DNA of 64,000 bases from the NCBI GenBank assembly GCA_022559845.1, contig CM040118.1, forward strand, positions 263,771,519 to 263,835,518, read 5' to 3'. The stretch is from Amorphophallus konjac. Its lineage: Eukaryota > Streptophyta > Magnoliopsida > Alismatales > Araceae. Below are positions 43,900 to 54,381 of the stretch, one piece after another (within the stretch, counting starts at the first letter, position 1; the number at the start of each line of letters is the position of its first letter). Under the pieces are notes generated by a model. It had not been told where the DNA came from, did no database searches, and saw only the letters and a program-made list of their open reading frames with translations. The position numbers were made by a program, and so were the translations under genes.

Positions 43900-46800
43900 T
43901 CAAGCAGCTCCCTCTCCCTGGCCCCCGTCGCTGTCTCCACCGCCCTCATGCCTCTTTGGGGGAGGCATCGCTGAGGTCGCCTCATCACGCCGTCGCCGGC
44001 GTCGCTCCTCCTCCTCGTTCCTCCGATGGCCGGAGGAACCAGTGAAGTAACTCCTCACGGAGCCGTGGGTGCCGTGGCTGCCGCTCGCAGTCGCCCTGCT
44101 GCGCTCCCGACTCGCCTCCTTCATACCCTCCACCTTGCCCTCCAGCCGGGCAACCTGTAGACGGGCCTGCTCTGCCTCACCCCTGTAACGCTCGGCCTCT
44201 GCCCGGTAACGGTCCGCCTCGGTAGCACCGGCCCGTAGTCGCTCTAGCTCGGCACGGAGGAGTGCCGTCTCCACTGTGTCCACCGGTCGGCTCCGTGCAG
44301 CCTCTTCTCGCACCCGGGCTACCTCCTCCAGAGCTGCCACCCGGCTCCGCTCCAGTTCCGCCACCCGGCTCCGCTCCAGCTCCGCCACCCGGGCTGCCTC
44401 CTCCAGAGCCGCCACCCGGCTCCGCTCCAGCTCCGCCTGAAGGCGAGTCAGCTCGGACGTCTGCATTCACATATCACTATCAGTTGGTCACATTTCATAT
44501 ATTTCATAAGCATAGTAAAAGAGGAAGTTTAGAGTTGCGTACCCTCTCCACGAGTGCCACCTCGGCCGCCTTGGCCCGCTCTACCATCCGAGTAAAGTCC
44601 GCATCCCGATCGGCTCGATCTGCTGGGGTCTGGACGGAGGAGGAAGAAGGAGCGTCTGGTCCCGCCCTCTGAACACCCTCGGCGCGCTGCATCCAAATAC
44701 TCCAGGTCAGTTATAGGCATAAGCATAATCATATAGAACTGCATAATTTAAAAGGTCTAAGGTTTAGGAAACTCACCAGTAGGGCCAGAGCCTGTCGGGC
44801 CTCGTCTCTCTCCCGGATGGTGGAGTGCAGGAGTCCCTGCAACTCTGCCACCCGTCCTGCAGGGTCAACCTACACGTAGAAGTCGTTGTTAGTGCATCAT
44901 ATAAGAATCATAAGCATGATAGACAGAGTTTAAGTTTAGAAGTCATACCGGTCGGTGGGCGCCTCGGAACACCTGGTCCCGGTAGTGCCGTGCGTACGCA
45001 GTGTAGTACGCGCTGTCGCTCTCTGCCCGGGCGGTCACCACTCGCCCTCGTACAGCCCAGTCAGCTACCTGCTCGGCGTTCCTCGCTGTCCAGTCGTACG
45101 CCTCGCGGAGTCCCCGGGTCATCCTCGACACTCGTTCCCCCGCCTTCTCGGGCGCAGGGAACTCAACGGCCGGCTGATGGACCCCGATGGTCCTCATCAC
45201 CAACCTAAAGTGCAGTGGCTCCACCACATTCATGCAGTGAAGCCACACGTACCGGCCAGAGAAGGCCAAGGCCTCGGTCACCCACGGCTGGCCCTCCGGG
45301 CTCTCCTCTGTATAAGGAGTCCACCGTACCTGCAATAGGAAACTACATCAGCATCATTATAATCATGGAAGAATAGCATGCATTTAAAGAGTCTGAGTCT
45401 AGAAGCGTACCGAGGTGTACGGTAGAGTGTCCAGGTCGTCCTGCAGCTCCCGAACCTGCCTCCTCAAGGCCATCATTTCCCGGGGTGCTGTCCACCTCCG
45501 CGCTATCGGCAGGAGCCCAGGACGGGTCTCCTCGCCTCTCCCCAACCCGCGTAGGCGCACGTAGGCCCACACCTGTACCACAAGTCGTGTCAGCATTCAG
45601 AAAGCATATAGAGTTGCATAATCAAAACTAGAGAAGAGAGTCGCACCTGGAGTAAGGGGGAGAAGCCCCCAAGCATCGTCCGACGCGCCGTCGAACTAAG
45701 GGTGTCAAAGAGGAAGGCGAGGACCGCCGCTCCCCAAGCATAGTCACCTACATGCTCAAGCTCCTGGAGGAAGGGGAGGAAGCGACAACTCATCACGTCC
45801 GCCCGAGTGGAGAAGAGAAGCCGCCCGAACATCAGCATCAGAAACCGTCGTAGTACTCTGTCTGCCTCTGGTCCCGGTGCCGCTGCGACCCTCGGTCTCG
45901 CCAGCCCCACGAGCCGCTCCAAGTGCTCCTCTGGTCGCTCGCCCACTGCAACGCCAGCTCGTCGAAGACCCAGGCTGTCCTGGAGAGCAGCCCGGGGAAG
46001 GAGGGTCGACTGCCTCTCGGGGCGCCGCAGCTGTAGGCCGAGCAGCTCCCGAGCCATCCCCCGGTAGTCAGGAAAAGTAGTCCCGCTGACCGGTGACCCG
46101 TGCACGCGTAGGCCAGTAAGCCGGGCCACGTCCTCCAAAGTAGGGACCATGTGCCCCCACGGGAATAAGAACGTCCGACTCACTGGATCCCAGCGGTCGT
46201 GCAGGGCATAGAGCAGGGCTGCGTCAAAGCGACACACCTCGATGCTCAGGAAGGGGGCGAACCCCATGGCAGTCAACCGCTCCCTCTGAAAGTCCGGCAG
46301 TGCGAAGTACACTGCCCGAACCTGCAGCCAGGAGGTACGGGTCCTACGTTTCCCCTGCATTTCATCCATTTCATTTTGCATTAGTCATTTAGTTTCACAT
46401 TGTGGTTTCATATAAATAAAACACTCAAAGCCCAATTATTGATTTGAAGAACGGTTACTCACAAACCGCTCTATATATGAGCGGCCTCCCTCAAACCGTT
46501 CTGTTTCTTAGGTTCCCCAGTTTGAACGGGCTATCCCTAGCCGTTTCTATCTTGGACGGATTACCCTGAACCGTCTGTTTGCCCGTCTTCCTAAGGAGTA
46601 ACGGCCCATCTTTGACCGTATTGTTTTGATGACGGTCCTATAAGGACCGTATTGTTTTGCTTGGTTATGTAATGGAACGGACCTATATGGTCCGTCTATC
46701 TTTTGAACGGTGATACCCTCACCGTATTGTGGTTTTAGTGCCCCGTTGGCTATGTGAGTGTGAACGGCGCTCCTTGCACCGTGTTTGTTTTAGGCGGTCC

Positions 46801-47225
46801 TTTGGGGACCGCATTGTTTTGCGGTATGGTTTCTGTTGAACCGTTTTACTGTCGTCGTCCCCGACGACGGCGGAGGCCCCCCAGCCGACTGGGAGACCTC
46901 CGTTGTCCCTAAACAGACCCCCCTAGGCCCCTCTAGACCCCTAAAACTAGCATGCACGGAACGAAAATCAAAAGAAATGGGAGGAAAGGTGGGGAGAACC
47001 TACCTCGGGATCGCGTGGCTGTTTGGCCGCCCCCGTGGGTGGTGGTCCTCCGGCGACCTCCTCCTCGTCGGCAGGGGCCTCTTCGTCAGCAGCAACGATG
47101 GCGAGCTCCTCCATCGTCACCCCGGGTGTGCCCTCTTCCTCCGACGGCGGTGGCGGTTGCGCCGGCGGCGGCGAGCCCTCACCGGCGGCCGACGGCCTGG
47201 CCGCCTGGTGCTTCGTCCTGGTCAT
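43900..47225 (-). CDS. E5 antisense gene 2: plant mobile domain plus coiled-coil protein, 7 exons, 756 aa
   Basis: Exons: 47225-47004, 46354-45647, 45572-45411, 45329-44949, 44869-44777, 44686-44543, 44460-43900. Codon numbers are 74, 236, 54, 127, 31, 48 and 187 with the stop. All six introns (649, 74, 81, 79, 90 and 82 bp) are GT-AG and phase 0, with donors such as GTGAGT and GTAGGT and acceptors such as TGCAG. The PMD covers about residues 85-330, with RWDPVSRTF from 128, PTLEDVARLTGL from 145, and YAWGAAVLAFLFDTL before the second intron, as in MAIN-LIKE 1 proteins. Residues about 570-690 form a long Glu/Arg/Ala coiled coil; a basic RRRRRR stretch near the end could be a nuclear signal. 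The leader is CT-rich. Function is unknown; nuclear action is inferred. Confidence 0.85.
46451..46812. repeat. Phased RCGG-N11-CCGY array in intron 1 of antisense gene 2
   Basis: Ten intact copies start at 46451, 46481, 46526, 46556, 46601, 46632, 46677, 46707, 46764 and 46794, all with an 11-base spacer. Distances alternate 30 and 45 bp (one is 57), giving a repeat of about 75 bp with two dyads each. Spacer sequences differ, though some are nearly full palindromes, as in ACGGTCCTATAAGGACCGT. Confidence 0.95.
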
Positions 47226-47381
47226 CGGGTGGGCTGGGGAAGATTGAGAGAGGGAGTGGGGTTGAGAAGAGAGAGTGAGAGAGGGAGAGTGAGGCCTTGG
47301 GCTCCTTCGTTCCTTCCACCGTCAGTTACGGTGGAGGGAGACGAGGGGGTTCCTTTTTTTTTTTCGAGGTTGCAGAGAAGA

Positions 47382-47628
47382 ACGGTCTATCGTTAGACCG
47401 TTCATTGTGTGAACGGTTCTTATATAACCGTATGTATCTCTTGACCGTTAATTTCAAGTCGGTTGGAATTCTATGCTTGAGCGGTTCTATTGGAGCCGTT
47501 CTTATTATAAACGGTGCCGTACCAGCCGTTCGTCACTGGCAACCGGCCCTGTAACATTTGTTCGAAGGTCAGGTAAGAACGGCTAACATAGAGCCGTTTG
47601 GAATATTGCACGGTTGAGATGAGGCCGT
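47382..47628. repeat. RCGG-N11-CCGY dyads upstream of antisense gene 2
   Basis: Copies start at 47382 (12-base spacer TCTATCGTTAGA), 47413, 47481, 47511, 47579 and 47610. They form three pairs 30-31 bp apart. They lie about 160-400 bp upstream of the ATG, where a promoter is expected. Confidence 0.92.
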
Positions 47629-48561
47629 ATATCTGGTTGGTCTATTGAAATCATGAATATTGAATATTTTCTTTGGAAATATATATCTTAACCATCTTAT
47701 GCAGCATCACTTCAGTCTGTCTCGCCATTTCGCCTGCACAGGTAAGTCAGGTATGGCCTTCTATCCCTAAATCCCTTATTGCATTATTATATGGTATTAT
47801 ATTATACTATTTCGAGAGCCGGCAGGTTTCTTATGTGTCCCAGGATCTGATGTTCCCCTTCAACAAAAACAATGATGATCCAGGCTCATATACCTAACCT
47901 TCGGATAGGCCGTTAAGTTGGGATGTCACGAGGAGGACGGTTCTATCCGCACGCTGTGGTTGCGGACGGTATCTTGACTCTGATATTCCCAGCTTAATAA
48001 TACTACTCTCGAATATTTTATATTTTTATCTTTCTTCGCATTCGTTTTAACGATTTCTTTTATTTTTAGCCCAGCATGCATCATGCGCATCCTTTTGAGC
48101 TTTCATGCCCCATAGTCTGCTTAAGAAATGTCCCGTCAAGTGATGGTCAGCTATGTGTCTCAATGCTCGAGTAAGAGGAACTAATTCCATTCCGAATTCG
48201 AAGGCTTTTCTTTGGTCGGTTCGTTGGGGTCGGTTGACTGAAGGATCCCCGTCTGGAGCTTTAGCATCTTTTTCTTTTGTGGCCCCCTCATTGGACCGCG
48301 GGATTGTGTCCCCCATGAGGTTGGTCTTGTCGGTTGATTTCGTTTAGTTTAGTCCCTCCAGATTGGCGTCACCTTTTGGTCAATTACTCCTAACGTTCGG
48401 TACAGGGCTTTCCGAAGGATTCTCACCGCTTGTTGGTAGAAACGGGTGTCGTTTTACCTTAACGCCCGCTTTTCCGGTCCACTCCGCTGCATTTTCGCTT
48501 CGCCTCCATGTTCCGTGTCATCTCCGCTTCACCTCCGCTCGCTCCCCTGCAAAGAGGACGT

Positions 48562-48575
48562 TAAGGAGGGGCATC
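48562..48575 (+). other. E5 polypurine tract
   Basis: TTAAGGAGGGGCATC immediately precedes the 3' LTR at 48576. It is the expected plus-strand primer. Confidence 0.75.
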
Positions 48576-50308
48576 TGTTGACACACGTTTTATGCCGATA
48601 AGCTGACTCGTTTCCCTTACTCCCATTAGTTGATGACTCGAGTTGTTCACCATTCATCGGGCCATTTTTGTGGCATGTCGTGGGCTCATTTTATGGGTCG
48701 TCTCCCTCCTTGGTGCAATTCGTGGATTCGGGGCTTGATGGGCCTTGGCTTTGTTCGATTGAACGTATTTTACAAGAATCAAGTGCCTAAAGGCATGAAC
48801 GGTTTCACATCAGCCGTTCATATGGTGGGCGGTTGAATATAGACCGTTCATATATTTTGGCTAATTTCTGAGAATTTTCTGAATATCCACCGACAAGCTT
48901 TTGTGCGGTGTGATTAGAACCGTTCAATACAATGGACGGGCCTGTTACAACCGCCTGTATCTCAGAGTCCTACGCGCGCCCAGCTTCTCAGATAATTATC
49001 CAAATGATTCGAATTATCACCGACAGGCTTAAACGGTCATCTTTGTGCCGCCCTAAACTAAAACGGTCTCCATACAACCGCTCATATGTTCAGAGTCCAA
49101 CGGCGAACTTTTCGGCCGGTTCGAGAGATAGTTGGGGATAATATTCTGATTATTTGAATTTCCACTGACAGTATGGACGATCCTAAGTAGACCACCCACA
49201 CGTTGTGCGGTCTATCGTAAGACCGTTCAAGCCGTCGGCTGTTGATTTTCAACCGATTTCATCCCATTTATCTCATGGTTTTATCCTCAACTTGTTTTGA
49301 TGATTTCTCCGCGGATACTCAACCATTTTTGATGCCGTTTCGGCTGGATGGAAGAGTATGATATTATCTACGAATTATCTTTTGTGAGTTCGACCCGATA
49401 ATATCTAAAACCCCCAATTTTGAGGCTGGCTTTGGAGGCTCTATAAATAGACCCTACGGCCGGACGTCGAAAGGGGGGGGAGATTTTGGTCGACGGCGAA
49501 GCCCTGCCGCATTTTTGAGCGACCTAGCACCAAGGAGGGAGGCTCTCTACGTCCGCACGAGCCTCCGGTCAAGGGAGTAGCCCAGTCTTTATAGTTCTTT
49601 CGTTCTGTAGCTTTCGCCGTTTTCTTTCATTGCATGCATTGCTCCCATCTGCGTACACCCCTCCGTCTCGTTATCATGCACACAACCATCCCGTTTTTTG
49701 TCACCCTAGGGGTTTAAAACCCCCCAGGTATTCCCCTTTTCATTTGTTCATGTTTAATTATTCTCGTTTGAATACATACTACATTGTTTAGGGCTAATCT
49801 GGGTGTTTCTTCTGTGTCTCCACGTTGTTTCGCAGGTCAGCATCTAATCAGCACGAGGCCCATCCCCTCTGGCCGGCCGGAGAGGGTGGAGGTCGAGCCC
49901 CTTTTCAACTTGCTGAGTGAAGGACCTGAGCGGCTATCCTCCGGCCGTTCATCGGTAGGCGCGGTTCATCAACGACCGTTCTTCCCTGGAGCGCGGTCCG
50001 TCTAGCGCCGTCCATCTCACTGCAGCAGTTCCTCCCGCATCCCTCGCAGCGCCCTAGGGCGGTCTATCGTAAGACCGCTCAACATAGGGCGGTTCTACGG
50101 GAGCCGTTCATTCCTGAGCGCTGCACTAAGGCGAGTGTCTCCCCATTTTCCAAGGTACGGCGTGCCTGTCGCGTACGGCATCTTGGTGGCGATCACGGTA
50201 TTTTGCTTCATTCCATATTTTCTCTTCCTTCTCTCACTTGTCTCATGCTTTAGACGCGCTTTTGACCCCTTGGTGAAAGGGGAGAGAGGAGGGAAATTTA
50301 TATCTACA
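48576..50308 (+). repeat. E5 3' LTR
   Basis: This is the partner of 29247-30981, with the same TATA box and dyads. One dyad here has lost both half-sites by G-to-A changes (ACGA...CCAC near 49177-49195), while another (ACGG...CCGT near 49963-49981) is intact here and broken in the left LTR. Confidence 0.95.
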
Positions 50309-50313
50309 GGCAT

Positions 50314-50333
50314 GGGAGGTGATGTCCCCATCA
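50314..50333 (-). repeat. E4 5' LTR, terminal 20 bases
   Basis: GGGAGGTGATGTCCCCATCA completes the E4 5' LTR after E5 and its GGCAT duplication (50309-50313). It matches 24045-24064 exactly. Confidence 0.95.
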
Positions 50334-53300
50334 ATAGGAGATGTCAAACTGCATAAGGATTACTGCCCACTTGCCCAAGCGACCTTTGAGTGCCGGCTGG
50401 GACATAATATACTTCAGTGGGTCCTCTTTGGATACCAAACTAATTTCATGGGACAACATGTAGTGTCGAAGCTTCTTAACTGCGAAGACCAGTGCCAGAC
50501 AGATCTTCTCAATATAAGTATATTTCTCCTCAGTTCTGACCAGTCTCCGACTGAGGTAATAGGGGGCTTGTTCTTTCCCTTCTTCATTATTGTGGGCCAG
50601 CATTGCCCCCAGGGAATTGTGTGTGGCTGCTATATACAATATCAACGGCCGTCCTTTCACCGGTGCACCCAGCACTGGAGGAGTCTTCAGATAGTCTTTC
50701 AGCTTGTCAAAGGTTGCCTCTCAATCTTCATCCCAGTAGAAGGGAACATCCTTCATCATCAATTTGTGGAAAGGCTGGCACCGCCCTGACAAATTGGAAA
50801 TGAACCGCCGTATATAAGCCAAGTGGCCCTGTAATGATCTTAGCTGGGAGACATTTCTTAGTGCAGGTAACTCCTGAATTGCTTTGATCTTTGCGGGGTC
50901 TATCTCGATTCCCCGATATCAGACAATGAAGCCCAAGAACTTTTCGCTCAACACTCCGAACGCACATTTCATAGGGTTCATCTTCAGCTCATCTTACCTT
51001 AGCCTCTGAAAGATAATCCAGAGGTCCTGTAGATGGTCTTGTTTTCTTCTGGTCTTGACCACCATATCATCTATGTAGCACTCGACCTTGTGGTAGAGCA
51101 ACTCATCAAAAATTCTGGTCATTGCGCGCTGATAAGTTGCGCCAGCATTCTTTAGTCCGAATGGCATCCTCTTTTAGTGATAGATGCCTTTAGGGGTTCG
51201 GAAGGCAGTATGAACCCGGTCATGCTCCGCGATCCAAATCTGGTTGTAGCCGGATGACCCGTCCATGAATGACAGGACCTCATGACCTGTTGTGGCATCA
51301 ATCATGACTTCTGTTATTGGCACTGGAAAGTCATCCTTGGGGCAGTCTTTATTTAGATCTCGGAAGTCAACACATATCCGGATCTGTCCATTTTTCTTTT
51401 TCACGGGGATGATATTCGCCAGTCACGTGGTGTACTAATTTTCTTTGACAAATCCCACGTCAATAAGCATGTCGACTTCAACACAAATTTGAGTGATGAG
51501 TTCTGGCCTCATGCGTCGCGGCGGTTGCTTCACCGGCTCGGCTTCAGGGCTGATTGCCAGCTCATGCTGTGAAACTGCAAGATTTAGACCTGGCATCTCT
51601 TTGTAAGTCCAGGCGAAGCAATCCCGGTATTCTTGCAGCAGTTGGATGTGCAGCCCCCACTCTTCTGGGGATAGTTGGGCACTGAGGAAGGTAGGCCTAG
51701 GGTCCTCCTCACTTCCCAAGTTGATTTCTATCAGTTCGTCGACTGTGGCTTGGCCTCCGTCTTCTATCTCCGGAGGTGCCGGTTGGAGGTCAACGAAGTC
51801 TGGAATACCATCTTGAGGGTCGAGTACTTCGACTTCCTCATCTGACACCATCAGAGCTTCTCGGAAGTCCTCTGTTTCATTTGATAGTGGCCGCGCGTAT
51901 TGCTCTTTCAGCTAATCCGCTGCCATTGCAGTCTCCCAAGGTAAGAGAGCAGCTTCAGTCCTTGCAGATGGGGTTGTAGTCGTGCCAGACTGGTGACTGC
52001 TTGTTGTTGGGTTGGAACAGCAACCCAGTCTCGTAGCAAAAGGTGAGGAGATCTTGCCTTCTGGGGTAGTTGCATCTTCAATAGGAGTGGCAGTCCCATT
52101 GTCGGCAGCACACACCTCCTGGTCGGGGCTGGCTAAGGCTTCCCTGATTGGCACAAGGGGTGCGGAGGTCATTATTGGAAGGACTCCACAGAAGGGAGAG
52201 GTCCCTGCTTCTTCAACACCTTCGGCTTCGCTACTGCTAGCCGTATCAAATTCGGCTTGCATGGCTGCCTCTTCGGGATAGACCTGCTCCCAACATCGAC
52301 AAGGAATCATGGTCTCCGCTTCTTGATTTTCGGGCTGGCCCGGGTCAGCATGTTCGTCTTCCGCTGGGTATTCATCAAAGGTTGCCCCAGCGGGCTGTCT
52401 TCAGCAGGGTAGAAGGCGGACAGGGTGTCCACCTCGTATCGGCCACTGTGATAATATTCTTCCAGGGTGAAGCCCAACCCCAGGTGCTGAGAGACTCGTC
52501 TCATTTCCTTATCCAGATTTACGGGATACCACATTTTCTGGAAAGCTTCCCTGCGCTTTTGAGAATGATTGGAGGGGATGTGCTACTTCTGAAACATCTT
52601 GGCCATCCGATTAGTTGTGAATGCCAGGCCCTTGATGGGGACCGACGGGTTGCTTATGTCTTCGGGGAGGCTGAAGTCTGTGTCTTCCGAGTAGGGTGCT
52701 CTTCAGCCGTATAAAACAAGCTGTTAGGTCCATCTTCCTGTGCCACCTCCCAAGTTTTGAAAGGCTCGACAGTGAGGTTATCAAGGCCGGGAGTTGGCTT
52801 GGTGAGGCCGTCTGGGACTCCGATGTGGTTATGCTTCTGACCGACCCGCACTTCATTAGCTTCAGCGTATAATACTGGAGGGGCTATTCTTCCCACGTCC
52901 CCGGATGCTGTGATATGGGAGACCACCTTGGGCTTGACATATCTGCGCGATGGTGGTGGATACCAATTGCCGTCGGATGCGCTTCTCGATGCCCCCGCAG
53001 GGGTCTTAGCTTCAGAGGTCTTCTGGGGAGGCCCTGTATATAGGTTGGCGTCCGCCAAATGACATTCAAATACCTCGAACGGGTGGAGGTCTGCAAAGAT
53101 CCTCTCCTCCTTCCCTTGAAGACTGTATTTGATACATTGGTGGAGCGTAGAAGGCACCACCATATTTTCATGCAGCCATGGGCGGCCGAGCAGTGCTTTG
53201 TACGAGGTGCGGGAGTCAATGACATGGAACTGCACCGTCATAGTGAAATCCGCTAGGGTAAGGGTGAACTCTGCCACCCCCATCGACACTTCACATTTTT

Positions 53301-54237
53301 GGTTGAAGTCGGCGATACGCATATCCCTGACTTTCTCGAGATGCACGTTGAAGTGGTGTCTCTCGTATATTCTATAAGGCAATATGTTGACCATTGCACC
53401 GGGATCAACCAGAATCCTGTTCAGCTCCCTTCCATTCAGGTGCCCCTTCATATACAGCGGCCTGTTGTGACTGATGGTAGGCAGCAGCATATCTTCTGGA
53501 GTGAAGGTCATGCTAGCCTCCGGCATTGCTTCAGCCAAACATGTCTCAAAATGAGCAGGCATCTGCAGAGCAATAATGATCGCCTGTCGAGTCTCTTCAC
53601 TCAAAGAAAGGATCTCCCAGATTATAAATCGAGCAGGGAGCTTCTTGAGTAGCTTCATTATTCGGCTCCCAGCTCGGACATTGGAGAGCTTCATCTCTTC
53701 AGCCCACCTGGGCTTGGGGAAGTCTTGGGTTGCGGGCCCTGACGGACCTACTTCATCTGCCTTGGATTCGGCGCCCCTCCGGCTGGTACCGGATCCTCGG
53801 CGCTCTTCATTAGCTGCTACAGGGCAAGCTCCATCTGTATTTGGATCTTCGGCAGATTGTATTGGCCGCGAGTGAACATCCCCGGGTGCAGGGTTAGCCT
53901 CCTGGCAAGGCTGCTTCCCCTTAGACATCTTCATGAATTCAAGAAAGGAAAGGACTGCCTTGCCCCCACTCTTGTTATATAGGCCTGGCGTAGGAGGGAT
54001 CTGGACTCCCTTGATCTCTGGTGGAGGTGTTTTGTAGGGTTGCTCTCTCCTGAATATGATGTTGTGGTTGGGTGGCGACTGGCGACCCCATTTTCGACCT
54101 GACCGGGTTGCATGTGTAGTAGTTGCGGCCTCAGCCCTGTCTCCCTCAAAAAGGGGTGTGAAGCAAATTTCCTCTTCTTCCTCCTCTCCGGGTGGGTTGA
54201 AGAGTGCTGATAGAGTATTGCAGGAAACAACCTGCAC
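50334..54237 (-). pseudogene. E6 pol (protease, RT, RNase H), several frame breaks
   Basis: The frame 54237-52654 contains the protease with VDPGAMVNILP (near 53406; DPGA in place of DTGA or DSGA, also seen in some Tat relatives). Then the reading moves through two other frames (52534-52307, then 52310-50334). RT shows FRDLNKDCPKDDFP (51380-51300), LSFMDGSSGYNQI and YIDDMVV (near 51063-51090). RNase H segments include EKYTYIEKICLALVFA and QFDISY at the E4 boundary. The breaks and many stops mean it is dead. The missing second RNase H and integrase would lie beyond E1. Confidence 0.82.
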
Positions 54238-54381
54238 TTTATCGGCCTTAGCAGCCCTTCTCTTCTTCTTTTGTTTCTTCTTCTTCCCTGCTTCAGTAGG
54301 CGCCTGTCCCCAGAACAGACGGCCCTCCTTATCAGATGTTGCTTCAGCTTCCTCCTCTCGCTCGAGTGAGAGCTGCTCCAG

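Larger units (their letters stand above)
47226..48575. other. E5 region upstream of antisense gene 2 up to the 3' LTR
   Basis: On the minus strand the first 170 bases are CT-rich, typical of a plant 5' untranslated region, with no clear TATA box. A 19-bp palindrome, CCACCGT-N5-ACGGTGG, lies at 47316-47334. Dyads follow at 47382-47628, and degraded dyad-like pieces near 47938-47975. From there to the polypurine tract I see no gene. Confidence 0.7.
29247..50308 (+). mobile_element. E5: 21-kb Tat-lineage LTR retrotransposon with two antisense PMD genes
   Basis: LTRs at 29247-30981 and 48576-50308 open TGTTGACAC and close TATCTACA. The target duplication GGCAT is at 29242-29246 and 50309-50313. 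Order on the + strand: LTR, primer site, long leader, gag (damaged), pol with protease, G-patch, RT, degenerate RNase H, second RNase H and integrase, then an 8.4-kb region with two genes on the minus strand, polypurine tract, LTR. The second RNase H between RNase H and integrase marks the Tat group (Ogre/Retand/Grande relatives). Extra antisense ORFs in that 3' region are known from this group. The element inserted in the E4 LTR. Confidence 0.95.
21655..50333 (-). mobile_element. E4: non-autonomous gag-only LTR retrotransposon carrying E5
   Basis: LTRs start TGATGTGACACAACC and end GATGTCCCCATCA. The 3' LTR is 21655-24064. The 5' LTR begins at 26869, is broken by E5 at 29246, and its last 20 bases are at 50314-50333. 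The target duplication is ATAGG (21650-21654 and 50334-50338). Without E5 the element is about 7.6 kb. The inside holds a primer site, a gag-like gene with two stops and an integrase C-terminal remnant. Its host is the pol gene of E6. Confidence 0.94.

Noticed and set aside
29470..47628. CGG-N11-CCG as true Gal4-type sites from fungal contamination
   Set aside because: The motif lies inside plant Tat retroelement DNA with plant tRNA-primed neighbours. The resemblance in geometry does not need a fungal factor.
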